Assembly: GCA_030704615.1 (NCBI GenBank)
Contig: CM060731.1
Location: forward strand, 51,896,001-51,956,000
Reading direction: 5' to 3'
DNA from: Takakia lepidozioides
Taxonomy: Eukaryota > Streptophyta > Takakiopsida > Takakiales > Takakiaceae
DNA length: 60,000 bases
Made by a program: the position numbers and the translations under genes. Positions 43,307-55,564 of this stretch are shown here, in pieces; positions within the stretch are counted from its first letter, which is position 1; every line of letters begins with the position of its first letter. Under the pieces are notes generated by a model, which was given only the letters and a program-made list of their open reading frames with translations, was not told the DNA's origin and did no database searches.

Positions 43307-46300
43307 ATGCCGGCTTTTATGTTGTATGGCATCCAGGCACCTGCACCTTGCAATGCTGATGTCGTCTTCTCCAATCCCGGTTATGCAGCGGCAATGCTGG
43401 GAAAAAATTCACTAACATGCAGTGCCGAGATTAATACTTGCAATGCACAATCGAGGCTACGGAGAAATCTTAGCGCATGCCGACCTTTGGACTGGTTGCC
43501 ACGGTCAGTAGATTCTATACAATGGCGTGCATGCATTGCCAAGGATAGTTTTGCAATGTCACCCCCTATCTGTCGATGCTCTGACAACACTTCTGGTCGC
43601 ATTTATGGACAAGAAGACGCAGCAAAGCGCTCGCATGTGACATGTCCGTCGATGCTGGTTTTCTCAGGTAGATATTTTTGCGTTGTGCTCTTACAAAAGA
43701 CAACGATAGAAAACTTGAGAATCATGTTAACCTGAAGCTGAGATTGTTCTTCAGCGCGAAGTGCTTGTGCTCATGGTGTTATTCTGCCTTCGATCTTAAA
43801 AGAATCTCTTTTAGTCGTTTGCTGAGGTGCAGTGGTTGGTGCAGGTGGGACTGCTTTCAACGGGATTGTGGAAGAGCTTAAGAAGCTTACAACGCGGGTC
43901 GCCCATGTCCTCCCTGTTTCTGATGATGGAGGAAGCACAGCTGAAATTGTCCGTGTGCTTGGTACGTAATCTCAAATCTTGGGACGTTTGGTCAAACAAA
44001 CTGTTTGTTGATGCATTCTTCTTTAGGTCTCACCTTTTCCTAATGAGAATTCTTGTACTATTTGCCAGGCGGTCCTTCTGTTGGAGACATTCGATCGCGA
44101 TGTTTACGACTTTCAAGTGAAAGTACTGCTGAAGCCTTAGCAGTGAAGAGGTTGCTTGGTTATCGGCTATCGCTTGCAGAAGCTGAAGCAAAATCTGAGT
44201 GGTAGTGCACTGAAGAGCTCTCTGCTCTTTTGTTTCTGAACTCACTCACCTCCACAGTTCATTCCAGTTGCAAGGTCAAGTTTGAGGCTGTCTACTATGC
44301 CGCAAATACTTTTGGAAATTTGGAGCACCTGTTGCACAATGCTCCAATTTTCGATTATTGAGTGAACAGCCTCTTCCCTTCACGCCCTTCAAGCTCGTCA
44401 CCACTTGGAACACCCTTCTTGTCTTGCAGTTATCAAATGGATCCTCTTTGTCCGCAATGCTGGAAGCCAACCTTGATTTGCAGTTGATTTAGAAGTAGTG
44501 GAGGTGACCGACTTCTAGTTGTTTGTTACAGTACTTCAATTTTGTTAAACAGAAAGAGTAGAGACAGACATACATGCATAAGCTGCAGGTAGTCCATTCA
44601 CCATTAATTTTGCCGTGTCTCCAGGTATAAAATAGTGGAAGGTGATCATGAGCTTTGGAAGGGTGTCTCTGGACCATACAGGGAGACCATTCGTGCATTC
44701 CTTGTACATTTTCAAATTCAGGTTCGCACTTCTCATTAGACTTCCTGCTTTTCAGCAGATCAACGAGGTTTCACTGGGTCAACAGGTGCACTCTCATCCG
44801 TTATTTGGTGGTCAGGAGCTTTACTTTCCATAAGGTTTAAAAGCTAGACATTTGAATATAGAAGTTTCTACTGTAGAGCTCTGGCACTACATATAAGCCA
44901 GTTCAGCTGTTTGCCTGCTACCATGGCATAAGAACTTGAATTCCTGGCCTTGATGAGTGCTGAAAAACTTCCGAATTGGTGGAAACTGATCTTGAACCGA
45001 TCCAAGAGTACTTAGTATAACTTTCCTGTGTAACAAGTGTGGGCTTCCTATTGGCTATGGTCCACGTGAAGACCAGAAGCATCCAAACTGAGGGAAATTG
45101 ATATCCTTCTTTATTGATGGTGCAGATTCTTCGGCACTCAAGTGAAAGATTTCGATACCGGAATGGAAGGTATCCTCTGCTTTATCTTATTTTTTGCCTA
45201 GAATACGAGCTATTATACCAGAACACCATACTATGTGATGCCACATGCATCTCATAAGCTGGCAGGTGGATTCTGTACTTCTGAGTTAGGCTAATACCTA
45301 GTTGGATCCTGACTTACGTAGATGCTCTGCTACCACTGAGGTGATGGGATTCACCCCCTAGGCCTGTGCATGCTACCAGATTAGTGCCAGAAGCTGTTTA
45401 TAAGAATTATCTGCTCTCGTGATCTGGTGGCTGGTCTCGTGACAGTATAGGGAATTTTTTTTTCGCTGGAGCGCGCATATTTTTCCAGTCATTAGATGCA
45501 GCCATATTTCTCTATTCACGAGTGTCACACATCCCAACAGACAGCCTGGTGCTGCCCGCTATCTGCACGAATGATCGCCTCACTGTTGGTTGTGAGTTAC
45601 ATGTGCGTACCCCACACCTGGGACTTCACATTTCAGCAGATTATCAAATCTTGCACTTTCAACTGTCCATCTATTGCAGCCATCTCCAGCATTAGTATTT
45701 GCCTCGATGTATATATGTGTTCACCCCTTCCACAAGGAACTGCAAGGTGCTTCAGCACATCAAATGCACCCAGAAATGGTTGCAAAAGCGGAAGGCTGTC
45801 TCTAATAACTGACATGGTAATTTCTTAGCCCCAGTGCAAGCAAGCATAGACGGAGGAATCTTCTCACTAGTGAGAAGCCTGCAGGCTGAGGGGCTTGTTG
45901 CTGGTGTGTGTACCAGAGTGGGGTGGTGATTAGAGGACAAAATGAAATATCTCATCCTTTGGTCAAAGACTCGAATGCCGAATGTCCTCTGGCAGTGAAT
46001 AAGGTTCGTGTGTTGGCTTTCTCCCTTTACTGAAATGTAGCCTCCTTGATCTCATAATCACAGTAAAATTGTTAGAGTTAGAAGTGAGACCATCATGTTA
46101 CTTTGGATCAGTGAGCTCTCCTTCGCAATAAAGCGGGTCACAATGGAAAATTTTATGCAACCCGAAATACTTGCTGCTAGCTTTGCCCTAAGACAATCAG
46201 ATAGTGGGACATATGAAAGAAGTCACTGGTGTGGCCTCCTTCACCCCTTGGATTGCAGGATCTTCCTTCCTCCTCACATACTCTCACTTATACTTGCACT

Positions 46301-48876
46301 CAATTTACTGCAATCATCTGAAAAATAAGTGAGTAGTCCACCAAGACCAATGCTTCAACAGTCTGGGCCCTCAAGTACGTCACTTCAAAGAAGCAGCATT
46401 AGAATTTACCCCAACTTCAATGATGCTAACAACAGAGAAAGTGCCAGTGAGAGAGGAGATGGAGCTAACGTAGTTTCTTGGTCATGTGCTCTGGCAATGT
46501 TCTCTAGTTGAGACTGTCCTCCCTTAAGCTATACAAGAGACATGTGGTTGGGATGGAATATGTAGATCACGAACTGCTGTCCTTTGACCAAAGTAGCAAG
46601 CCTAGCTTTGGAACTGACCTTCACAAAGAGCGCTGCTGGTTTAAAATTAGGCCACTTGTTGCCCTGAAGTTTGTCATCATGTCAAAGACTAGGTGTTGGA
46701 TGGTCTATCCTTGACTTTTGGACCCCAATGTACCTTCACTTTCTACTACTTATGTTTGAACTCAATCCTATCAGTTTAGATCGCAAACACAAAAGGCATT
46801 CTTTATGTGTCAGGCATCTTGAGATTGAATATGTTGACATTTTCCTAACACTTACCGAAAGACTGAGTGTCAAGGGAGGACAGCATCCGAATATTTGTCG
46901 GGCAATTGCTCTATCAGTTTAGATCGCAAACATAGAAGGCATTCTTTATGTGTCAGGCATTTTTGAGATTGAATATGTTGACATTTTTCTAACACTTATC
47001 TAAAGACTGAATGTCAAGGAAGGACAGCATCTGAACGTTTGTTGGGCAATTGCTTGCTAGACTTTCTGATGCCAAAGCAGCATGATTATGCAGGTAATGC
47101 AAGCATCACCACCACTGCCATCACCTATAAAGCGCATCTTCTACATGTCCAGTGAGGGCGCCAACCTGTTGCATGAGGTTTGTAATGCAATGTATGTTTG
47201 TATGTGACTGCTGTTCTGAAAAATTCATGGGGCTGTTGATATGAGGTTATTGAGAATCAAGACCTGGTCCTGTTCCTATGTCGTTTACAATGGTCTTTGA
47301 GCTTCAATTCAAAGCAGGCAATCAGGGTAATTTACTTGTATCTCAACCACCAGGTGTTTCCAGCAGTGAATCCTACAGTGTTGGAGCAACTTCGCCAGGT
47401 TGATGCGGTTGTGTATGGCATTGGGTCTCTTTACACATCCATATGCCCATCACTGGTACTCTTGCCATCCAATTTTAGATTCTTCTGCTCTCATAATTGT
47501 TAGCCTGGTATGATCAAGACTGCAGACATATTCTGTCTGCTTCAAGTATTTTAGAAGCTTGTGAATTCGTTTGATGATTTGCTGCATATATCAATTTTCA
47601 TATGGTCTGGCTTGTGTCCAACATTTGAGTATCTATAAAGTGATTTCGATTTGCACGGCAGCCAAGGTCAAAAGTGGCTGACATTTAAACATGTCAAGAA
47701 TTACTTAGTGGGTGAATCTGTGACGGTGGACTTTTAGCTGCAGCATATCTTAAAATGGTTGATGGTGCCTGGTTGGTGATTCAGGTGCTGCGTGGTGTGG
47801 GAGAAGCAATAGCAGCCCATTCTTGTCCCAAGGTGACTGACTCATGTGGGTGGGTGTGGGCCGATCACTCCCATTGATTCCAGGGCAATACATAGGAGGG
47901 TCCCCCTGATGGTCTGGAACTTATTGCTTGAGAAGCTGTTGATATAATTGAAGGCTGCAGCAGCAAGTATCTGCTGCCTTTTGCTGGTCAGTTATGTAAA
48001 GCCCTGAAAGGATGAAGAGATGAAGGTTGCTGGGGATGGGAGGGTTCAGGTCCTGCTATTGAACAGCACACATGACCGGGAGACTGTTGGCATGACTGCC
48101 TCTGCATTTGTGGCTGCTATCTGTGATGCTCTCAATCGCAAACATTGTGATGATCCTCATCTGTGTCTGAGCCACCCGGTGAGTTGGTGCAGAAGTAAGC
48201 CCTTTCTTCTTGAGGCTACATATTCAGTTTTAGCTGTGAAGAGGAAGTGGAGTATCAAGGCTTGATTGGGTTTCACAGTGAGCTTCGCTGAACTTATTTT
48301 TCCCTCCTGGTGTCTGATGGGTGGGTGCAGCCGAATGCATACATAAGTGTACTGCTGGTACCTGCAGGGGGTGAGATAGTGGTCGATGTGGACCAGCTGG
48401 CTAGTATGGGCATCCATCGTGTGGTATGTTTCCATCACTTTTGCAGTGGTTCTCTGTGGACATAAGCTATTTTAATTGACTTTGTTGTGGAAGATGTTCA
48501 GAGAACTGCATTTGTATCAATAAGGCACAGGAGAGACTTCAGCAGGGTATATTATAACTTCACAAGGTTTGCGTGCTCCATCTGTCTATTATGCTGCAAT
48601 CTTTCTCCCATGCATAGTGACAGGTGGAATTGTGAATCAAGCTTATGAGTACAACTAACTGCAGGCTTCCCTTGATTGAACCTGGACAAATGGGTGGATG
48701 GATTGCAGGTCGAAGTAAACAGCATCCATGAAGAGGAACTGGGACACCTTTATGAACCAAGGGCTTTGATTGACGCACTCCAACTGGTTATTGATACAAA
48801 CCCTCCGGAGGACTGGAGTATGGAAACAGACAATAATAATGGCTCTCACAATTCAAGACAAACGGTCTGCAAATAA
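43307..48876 (+). CDS. CofD/YvcK (UPF0052) family protein, 539 aa, 13 exons
   Basis: Exons: 43307-43667, 43845-43961, 44069-44201, 44625-44721, 45126-45169, 45446-45602, 45917-46003, 47094-47177, 47354-47455, 47785-47832, 48050-48178, 48331-48423, 48709-48876. Every intron is GT..AG and phases close over 1,620 bp. The ATG is the first after an in-frame TAG. Family motifs are complete: FSGGTAFNG (about 119-127), VSDDGGSTAEI, GDIRSRCLRLS, IGNFFFAGAR, TNDRLTVGCEL (about 292), IRGQNEISHP, VDAVVYGIGSLYTSI, NSTHDRET. CofD transfers 2-phospholactate to the F420 precursor; YvcK binds UDP-sugars and affects cell-wall and carbon metabolism in bacteria. The role of plant members is not established. The 115-residue N-terminal extension has few acidic residues and many Ser, Ala and Arg. 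It could be an organelle-targeting peptide (inference). Confidence 0.93.
46768..47060. repeat. 143-bp tandem duplication inside intron 7 of the CofD-like gene
   Basis: CTATCAGTTTAGATCGCAAA starts at 46768 and again at 46911. The two copies match at most positions through GGACAGCATC and GGGCAATTGCT, with scattered substitutions and one short indel. The second copy ends about 30 bases before exon 8. Confidence 0.85.
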
Positions 48877-49985
48877 GTGTAATTTCTTGTCTATCGATAT
48901 CAGGATTAGAGGATGACTCTGCAGACCAGTGGTAACTCATGGCATCTTTGAAGTTGGCTTACGGTTCACCTTGTGTGTTTGGCTTATCTTTTGTTATTCA
49001 GCTCAAACACTGACGGATGAGCTATTTGAACTGAATTTGGTTGGTCTGACAATATTGCCATCAAGAGACAAGAATGGATTTGAAAAGGAAATTGGGCATG
49101 TCATTAAGCAAGAAAACATGTGGTCTTTACACCTTGTCTATCAAGAATACTTGAAGCATGTAAACATGCTGCTTGAGGCCATTTTCAATGGAAGAGCGCT
49201 CCAATTTTTTTTGGTACTACTTCAATTCCATCCGCAATAATCAATGTCTGTATTTCTCAGCTGCTCTGGGATTTTAAGAAAACTTATGTAGACATGTTGT
49301 GGGGTACATGATGTCAACAACATTTCTTTTGTTACCTCCCAGGCAGTGCTGTAGGCAATTACCTTGACCAAATGTTTGATTGGGGCAGTTCTTGGTGAAT
49401 AAGAAAGTCAGCAGTCATTTGCTTCAGTTTGCTGTGAGGACTGTATAGTTGTTAACCCTTACACCCGAGGGCTCCTTTTCGGTGGTCCACCCTGAAACAC
49501 TACTTGCATGAATTCCTATTTTTCTACCTACCCTAAATCAACCATAGATATGAGCCGTACAAACATAATGTACTCTTCTACATCTATCCACAGTAAACAT
49601 TGAGCAAATTCGCCATTGAAAATGGGAATTTCTAGTGATGACTGCAATTCGGAGACTAGTTTTGTTGTATGTTGTAGAGGCGTTCATGCCTTCACGCCCC
49701 CTCGAGGTAATTTTTTTCTCCTGTAGTCTTTGTTCCTTATTTTTTCTCCTGTAGTCTTTGTTCCTTATTTAATCATATATGTTCCGGGCTGGTTCCGTTC
49801 CCAATATATATACATATATATAGAGCAGATATTGTGTCACTACTTTTCTTTTTCTTTTTTCTAATAAAGGGAAATACCTGGGAGCGACAGCTCGCAAATC
49901 AGGCCCCTTGATAGTGAGAGGAGAAAATAACCTCTTTCACTGTAACCGCGCCATGGAGGCTGAGAAATGGGACACCGCCCATGGA
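48877..49985. other. No gene recognised; 27-bp tandem duplication near 49,715-49,770
   Basis: This is the 3' flank of the CofD-like gene. A frame at 48929-49240 has no motif. TTCTCCTGTAGTCTTTGTTCC is directly repeated near 49,717 and 49,744. Confidence 0.45.
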
Positions 49986-50095
49986 GTGGGAGAAGAGTAT
50001 ACCACACCCGTCAAATAGCAGGATTTGACCCCAGAATCATCTGGGTGGCACACACTGCACTTTACCAACTGACCTACTGACTCTTGGTACGACAT
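49985..50095 (-). other. tRNA-like sequence (possible tRNA-derived SINE or tRNA relic)
   Basis: On the minus strand TAGGTCAGTTGGTAAAGTGC resembles an A box. GGGGTCAAATCCTG about 35 bases later resembles a B box. The spacing is tRNA-like, but I could not pair an acceptor stem. Confidence 0.35.
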
Positions 50096-50329
50096 CATTT
50101 CCATGTCATCTTTCTGCCGGCAAGAAAAGAAAACAAAACTGAACTACTTAGGGCTTTGCACCGCCCTACTAGCATCGACTTCTGAGAATTACATCGAGAA
50201 AGATGGGCTATATTCAAGTTTTATGAAAAGATGAACATTTATTGGTTCTCTTGTAGAGAGAGAGTATGCATCATGTTAACGTCAATAGAGAAAATGTGGT
50301 CAAAGATAGAAGGATGCCAGATTTTTTTT

Positions 50330-50880
50330 TTTAATTTTCTTAAAGACCACTTCTAGACTCAAGTGCAAGAACGAGTTGCACATAGCAATAAAAGATTTAA
50401 TAGTTTATCTTCATATTTTAATAATTTATTTAGTTATTTTTAGTATTCATCTTTTTAGTCATAACCTAAACTTATTAGAATCATTAAAAGATTATACAAA
50501 TTAAATCAAACATATACATAATTAAAAATAATAAAACATTATTCAAAATTTAATTTTTATACAACCAGTCACTTATAACTACACCATGCTCTTAAACAAG
50601 TATGTTATATATATATATATATATTCAAAGATCTCTCACACAACTTTCAGTCTCACTTTCATTTTCTAAACATCTAAAGATCGGACATGTAACAATCTGA
50701 TTCTAAGTATTTCAATCTATTTTTTCTTTCTACTGTAATTAATTAAGAGAGTCGGACTATAGGCAACATTGTCAAAAACTGCGGAAGATGTACAGGTATG
50801 TTTGAAGAGGCTCAGCGAGATCATGAGAGACTTGAAAACTCTAAAGGAAAAGAATATTTCCTAAGGGAAATAGAAAAAAA
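50330..50880. other. AT-rich sequence, no gene recognised
   Basis: The stretch is dominated by A/T runs with a short (AT)n at 50,607-50,624. No coding frame is evident. Confidence 0.5.
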
Positions 50881-53260
50881 TTAAACTACTATAATAAATG
50901 TATCAACTTTGGTCATTATATTTATGAATCACATATACTATTTATTGGTATGTATCGACAAAATTGGTAGGTTGTCATCATTTATTATAATTAAAGAAAA
51001 AAATTATTTTCGATAAACGTTCATACATCCATTTGTAATGCATTGACATCATTTTTTGAAATAAACCTTTACATGTTAGTACCTATGTTAAAAATAGAAA
51101 AATAGTAAGATATTATTTATAACTGCCCTTAGGACTCCTTAGGATTGCCCTAAGGAGTCCTAAGGAGGGGAAAATGGAAATATGTCAATTATTATTTATA
51201 ACTCTAAAAGAAAAGAAAAAAAACTTAAGGGAAATCGAAAAAATATAAACCACTATAATAAATGTATCAACTTTGGTCATTATATTTCTGAATTAAATAT
51301 ACTATTTATTGGTATGTACCGACAAAATTGGTAGGTTGTCATTATTTATTATAATTAAAACAAAACGTTATTTTTGATAAACGATCATACATCCATTTGT
51401 AATGCACTGACATCCTTTTTTGAAATAAACCTTTACGTGTTAGTACCTATGTTAAAATAGAAAAATATTAAGATATTATTTATATTTTTCCTTAGGACTA
51501 AAAAAATGGAAATATGTAAATTATTATTTATAATTGCCCTTAGGACTTCTTAGGACAGTTATAAGGAGTCCTAAGAGGAAAAAAAATGGAAAGACATAAA
51601 TATTTGCCCTTAAGACCCGTTTAGGCAGCCTAAGGGGTTATAAGAGGGGGAGAATGGAAACATATAAATTATTAACTACATTTGTCTTTACGACTCCTTA
51701 GGGCGGCCCTAAGGAGTCCTAAGAGGGGGAAAATGGAAATATATAGATTATAGAAAAATAAAAACATATACATTATTCTTTATAAAAATGGAAAGACATA
51801 AATAATTGCCTTTAAGAGCCGTTTAGGTAACCTAGGGGTTATAAGAGGGGGGAAATGGAACATATAATTATTATTTATAATTGCCCTTAGGACTGCCTTA
51901 AGGAGTCCTAAGAGGGGAAAATGGAAAAATATAAATTATTATTATAATTGCCCTTAGGACTCCTTAGGGCGGCCCTAAGGAGTCCTAAGAGAGGGATAAA
52001 ATGAAAACATATATTTATAATTATTCTTAGGGCTTCTTAGGACAGTCCTAAAGAGTCCTAAGAGAAGAAGAATGGAAAGACATAAATAATTGCCCTTAAA
52101 ACCCGTTTAGACAGCCTAAGGGGTTATAAGAGGGGGAAAATGGAAACGGATAAATTATTATTTATAATTGCCCTCAGGACTCCTCAGGAAGGCCCTGAGG
52201 AGTCCGAAGAGAGGGGAAAATAAAAACGTATAAATTATTATTTATAATTAGCCTTAGGGCTTCATGGGACAGTCCTAAGAAGTGCTAAGATGAGAAAAAT
52301 GGAAAGACATAAATAATTGCCTTTAAGACCCGTTTATGCAACCTAAGACGTTATAAGACGGGGGAAATGGAAACATATAAATTATTATCTATAATTGCCC
52401 TTAGGACTACTTAGGGCTGCCCTAAGGAATCCTAAAAGGGGGAAATTAAAAGATGTAAATTATTATTTATAATTGCCATTAGGACTCCTTAGGGCGGCCC
52501 TAAGGAGTCCTAAGAGAAGGAAAATGAAAAAATATAAACTATTATTTATAATTGCCCTTAGGACTCATTTGGGCAGCCCTAAAGAGTCCTAAGAAGGGAA
52601 AAAATAAAAACATATAAATTATTATTTATAATTATCCTTATGACTTCTTAGAACAGTCCTTAGAGGAGAAAAATGGAAAGACATAAATAATCGTCCTTAA
52701 GACCCGTTTCAGCAGTCTAAAGGATTATAAGAGGGAGAAAATATAAACATATAAATTATTATCTATAATTGCCCTTAGGACTCCTTAGGGCCGTCCTAAG
52801 AAGTCCTAAGAAGGGAAAAATTGAAAGATGTAAATTATTATTTGTAATTGACCTTAGGACTCCCGGGCACCCTAAAGAGTCCTAAGAGTGGGAAAATAGA
52901 ATGATATAAATTATAATAGCCTTCTAAGAGGGGAAAAATGGAAAGATGTATTTTGTTATTTATAATTGTCATTAGGATTCTTTAGGGCGGCCCTAAGGAG
53001 TCCTAAGAGGGGAAAATAAAAAGATGCAAATTGTTACTTTTTATTGTTCTTAGGACTTTTTAGGTCAATCCTAAGGAGTCTTAAGGGGGGGGGGGAAACA
53101 AACTATAATAAATATATCAACTTTAAGAATCACATGTACTATTTATTTGTAGGTGACACCATTTATTACAGTTAAAACAAGATTTTGTCTTCGATAAACG
53201 ATCATACAGCTATTTGTAATGCACCGACATCCATTTTTAAATAAACCTTCATTCAAAAAG
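50880..53260 (+). repeat. Three direct copies of a 180-200-bp AT-rich block (50,880; 51,237; 53,095) flanking the first palindromic satellite
   Basis: CTATAATAAATGTATCAACTTT, ACTATTTATTGGTATGTA and GTAGGTTGTCAT..TTATAATTAAA recur at 50,885 and 51,243. So do GATAAACG(T/A)TCATACA, TTTGTAATGCA and AAATAAACCTT(T/C)A. A more diverged copy recurs at 53,098-53,255. The first two are about 358 bp apart. The third closes the satellite array on its other side. Confidence 0.8.
51120..53095. repeat. Satellite of hyphenated palindromes (CCTTAGGACTCC..GGAGTCCTAAG), about 75-90-bp period
   Basis: Each unit has a dyad such as CTTAGGACTCCTTAGGGCGG followed by CCCTAAGGAGTCCTAAG, then a purine run (AGAGGGGAAAATGGAAA) and an AT-rich spacer (CATATAAATTATTATTTATAATTG). 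Three dyad variants exist: a) GGACTCCTTAGGGCGGCCC; b) AAGACCCGTTTAGGCAGCC with GGGTTATAAG; c) GGGCTTCTTAGGACAGTCC. Types c and b usually occur as neighbours (51,540/51,605; 52,028/52,091; 52,255/52,318; 52,650/52,691), giving a higher-order repeat. Confidence 0.9.
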
Positions 53261-53289
53261 TGTGTGGGATAAGGTTAATAAATAGCAAC

Positions 53290-54500
53290 TTTTCATTATG
53301 TTTTCATCGAATTATTTTATTTTTCATTCATTCCTTTTAGACTGTACCTCATTTTTTCCCTATAAGTATAGAAAACGAGGATCATTTTCTTTTTTTTCTT
53401 CCGCAAGTTGTTTGCAGACAATAGAACTGTCTCTCAGTTTTGCTCTTTTACCTTCGTTTTTGTGTTTCTTCTTTGTTTCTGTTGCTTGTTTATACGGTTT
53501 CTCTGTCCTTTTGGTTCTTTGACAATGTTTTTTAGTTCTTTTTAGTAGTTTTATTTGTCTTTGTTCTTCACTTTTGGTTCTCTGTTTATGTTTCTTTCTA
53601 TTCTTTGTCTTTCTGTGTGAGTTTTTCGATAGAATAGAACTTTCTCTTCCTTTTTCTCTTTCATTCTGTTGTCTTTTTTCCCTTTGAAAATTCTATAAGT
53701 ATGTAGAACGAGGATCATTTCCTTCACTTTTTTCTACAAGCAAGCTTTTTGTATAGAATAGAATTGTCTCTAAGTTATGCTCTTTTGCCATCGTTTGTGT
53801 TTCTTCTTTGCTTCTATTGTTTGTTTATCTTTTTTTGTTCTTTCGGTTCTTTGGCAAAATAGAACTGTCTCTTAGTTCTTCTCAGTAGCCTTCATTTGTT
53901 TTTTTCTTTCACTTTCTGTTCTTTGTTTATGTTTCTTTCTTTTCTCTGTTCTTTGTATTTTTGTTTTTTTTTTTTTTTTTTCTTCAGTTTTTTGACTTCT
54001 TTGTTGTTGTTTCTTCTTTGTTTTTGTTGCTTTGTTCTTTTGGTTATGTGGCTAAATGAACTGTCTCCTAGTTCTAGTTCTGAGTAGCCTTCATTTTTTT
54101 TTTTCTTCGTTTTCTGTTCTTTGTTTATGTTTCTTTCCGATCTCTATTCTTTGTATTTTTGTATGAATTGTACATCAAAATAGAACTTTCCATTCTTTCT
54201 TTCTCTTTTTCGTTTGTCCTTCTTCTTTACTTCTCTGTTTTGTTTATGTTTTTTTGTTCTTTCGGTTCTGTGGCAAAATAGAAATGTCTCCTAGTTCTTT
54301 TGAGTAGCCTTCATTTGTTTTTTTCTTTCACTTTCTATCTTTGTTTATGTTTTCTTTTTTATCTCTGTTCTTTGAATTTCTGTGTGAGTTGCTCAGCCAC
54401 ATAGAAGTTTCTTTTTTTTCTTTCTCTTCATTTTTTTTCTTCGTTCTTTCTCTTTCGTTTTTTCTTTTTTTTTCTTTTTCTTTTTCTTTTCTTTCTAACA
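53290..54500. repeat. T/C-rich degenerate tandem repeats
   Basis: Strongly pyrimidine-rich plus strand. The phrase AATAGAACTGTCTC(T/C)(T/C)AGTT with TTTGTTTATGTTTCTTTC recurs near 53,420, 53,760, 53,860, 54,060 and 54,280. The Phe/Ser/Leu-rich open frames here reflect composition, not genes. Confidence 0.75.
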
Positions 54501-55325
54501 TATTTGACACACTACCAAAAACACTATCTTATATTTCCAAGAAATCATCAAAATTGATTACACTGTGATTATGCCACTTTGAATGTTACGTCATAATCTA
54601 TAGTGTATATGATATTCAAGCATGATATCAATATAGTATATACAACTTAGAGATTATACATATTTAATTATAATCAGAATTATATATCTAGTATAAATAA
54701 GTATATAAAAAACAAATATTTATATTATATTAAATAAAGTTTTTTTTAAATAATAAGTAAATATATTTAAAAATCTAGCTATAATCTAACGACGTCGCTA
54801 CATAAATCAACTATCATTCTATCCATCAACCAGTCAATTATCATTCCATCTATTATCATAAATCAATCATTATCAGTTACAATCATGTGTTATTTTTATT
54901 TACAACATAATTATTTCTCATATTACTTTATCTTATCATTATATTTTCATATTTAAAATTTAAAATCTTAAATATTTGTATTATTTATATTAATGAACAT
55001 ACTAAAACATTTAATTTAAATAGTCAATATTTTAATATTTAACATAATGATGTATATTATGTATTATAAAATCTCAAAAACTTCAAATATAATATTTATA
55101 TTAACGAATTTAATTTAATTTAATATTAACATATAATTTAAAAACTTATTATATAATAGTATAATATGTATTAAATATTTTTAATATAAATAAATAAATA
55201 ATGTATAATACTATATTATATCATGCTTTCAACCTCAGACTTCATCATTTCGATAAATTTAAAATCCATTCAATCAAATTATTTATCATATTATATTTTA
55301 AAATCTCCAATTTTTTTTAACCTTA
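54500..55325. other. Very AT-rich DNA, no gene recognised
   Basis: Runs of TATAAT, AATATT and TTAAAT dominate and no feature stands out. Confidence 0.5.
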
Positions 55326-55329
55326 ATGG

Positions 55330-55412
55330 TTATCTTTAAGGCCTTTGGGCCATAATTTTGTATGCTATAATGGATAGCTATAAGGGTTCGAATCCCTACA
55401 CAAAAATAATTT
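55330..55412 (+). other. tRNA-like sequence with a perfect B box
   Basis: AAGGGTTCGAATCCCTAC at 55,382-55,399 is a perfect T-arm and loop. The upstream part (AAGGCCTTTGGGCC) is not a normal D or anticodon arm, and the acceptor stem is not complementary by eye. I read it as a decayed, possibly organelle-derived, tRNA. Confidence 0.3.
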
Positions 55413-55564
55413 TTGGGTGAAAACCAGGGCTGAAACCAGTCCAATCTGATATAGGAGTTCATATTCGTATATTGTATAATGTGTATATATCCATATGTAT
55501 ACATCAAATATGACATGTATAATAATGATTGTAATCTGATATACCAATTCAATCAGTAATAAAA

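Noticed and set aside
53298-54568. Phe/Ser/Leu-rich frames as membrane proteins
   Set aside because: They are explained by T/C-rich tandem repeats; the reading frame has no other support.
55298-55552. Minus frame with Tyr/Ile repeats (YTYGYIHIIQY)
   Set aside because: It reads AT-rich low-complexity DNA containing TATA runs and overlaps the tRNA-like sequence.
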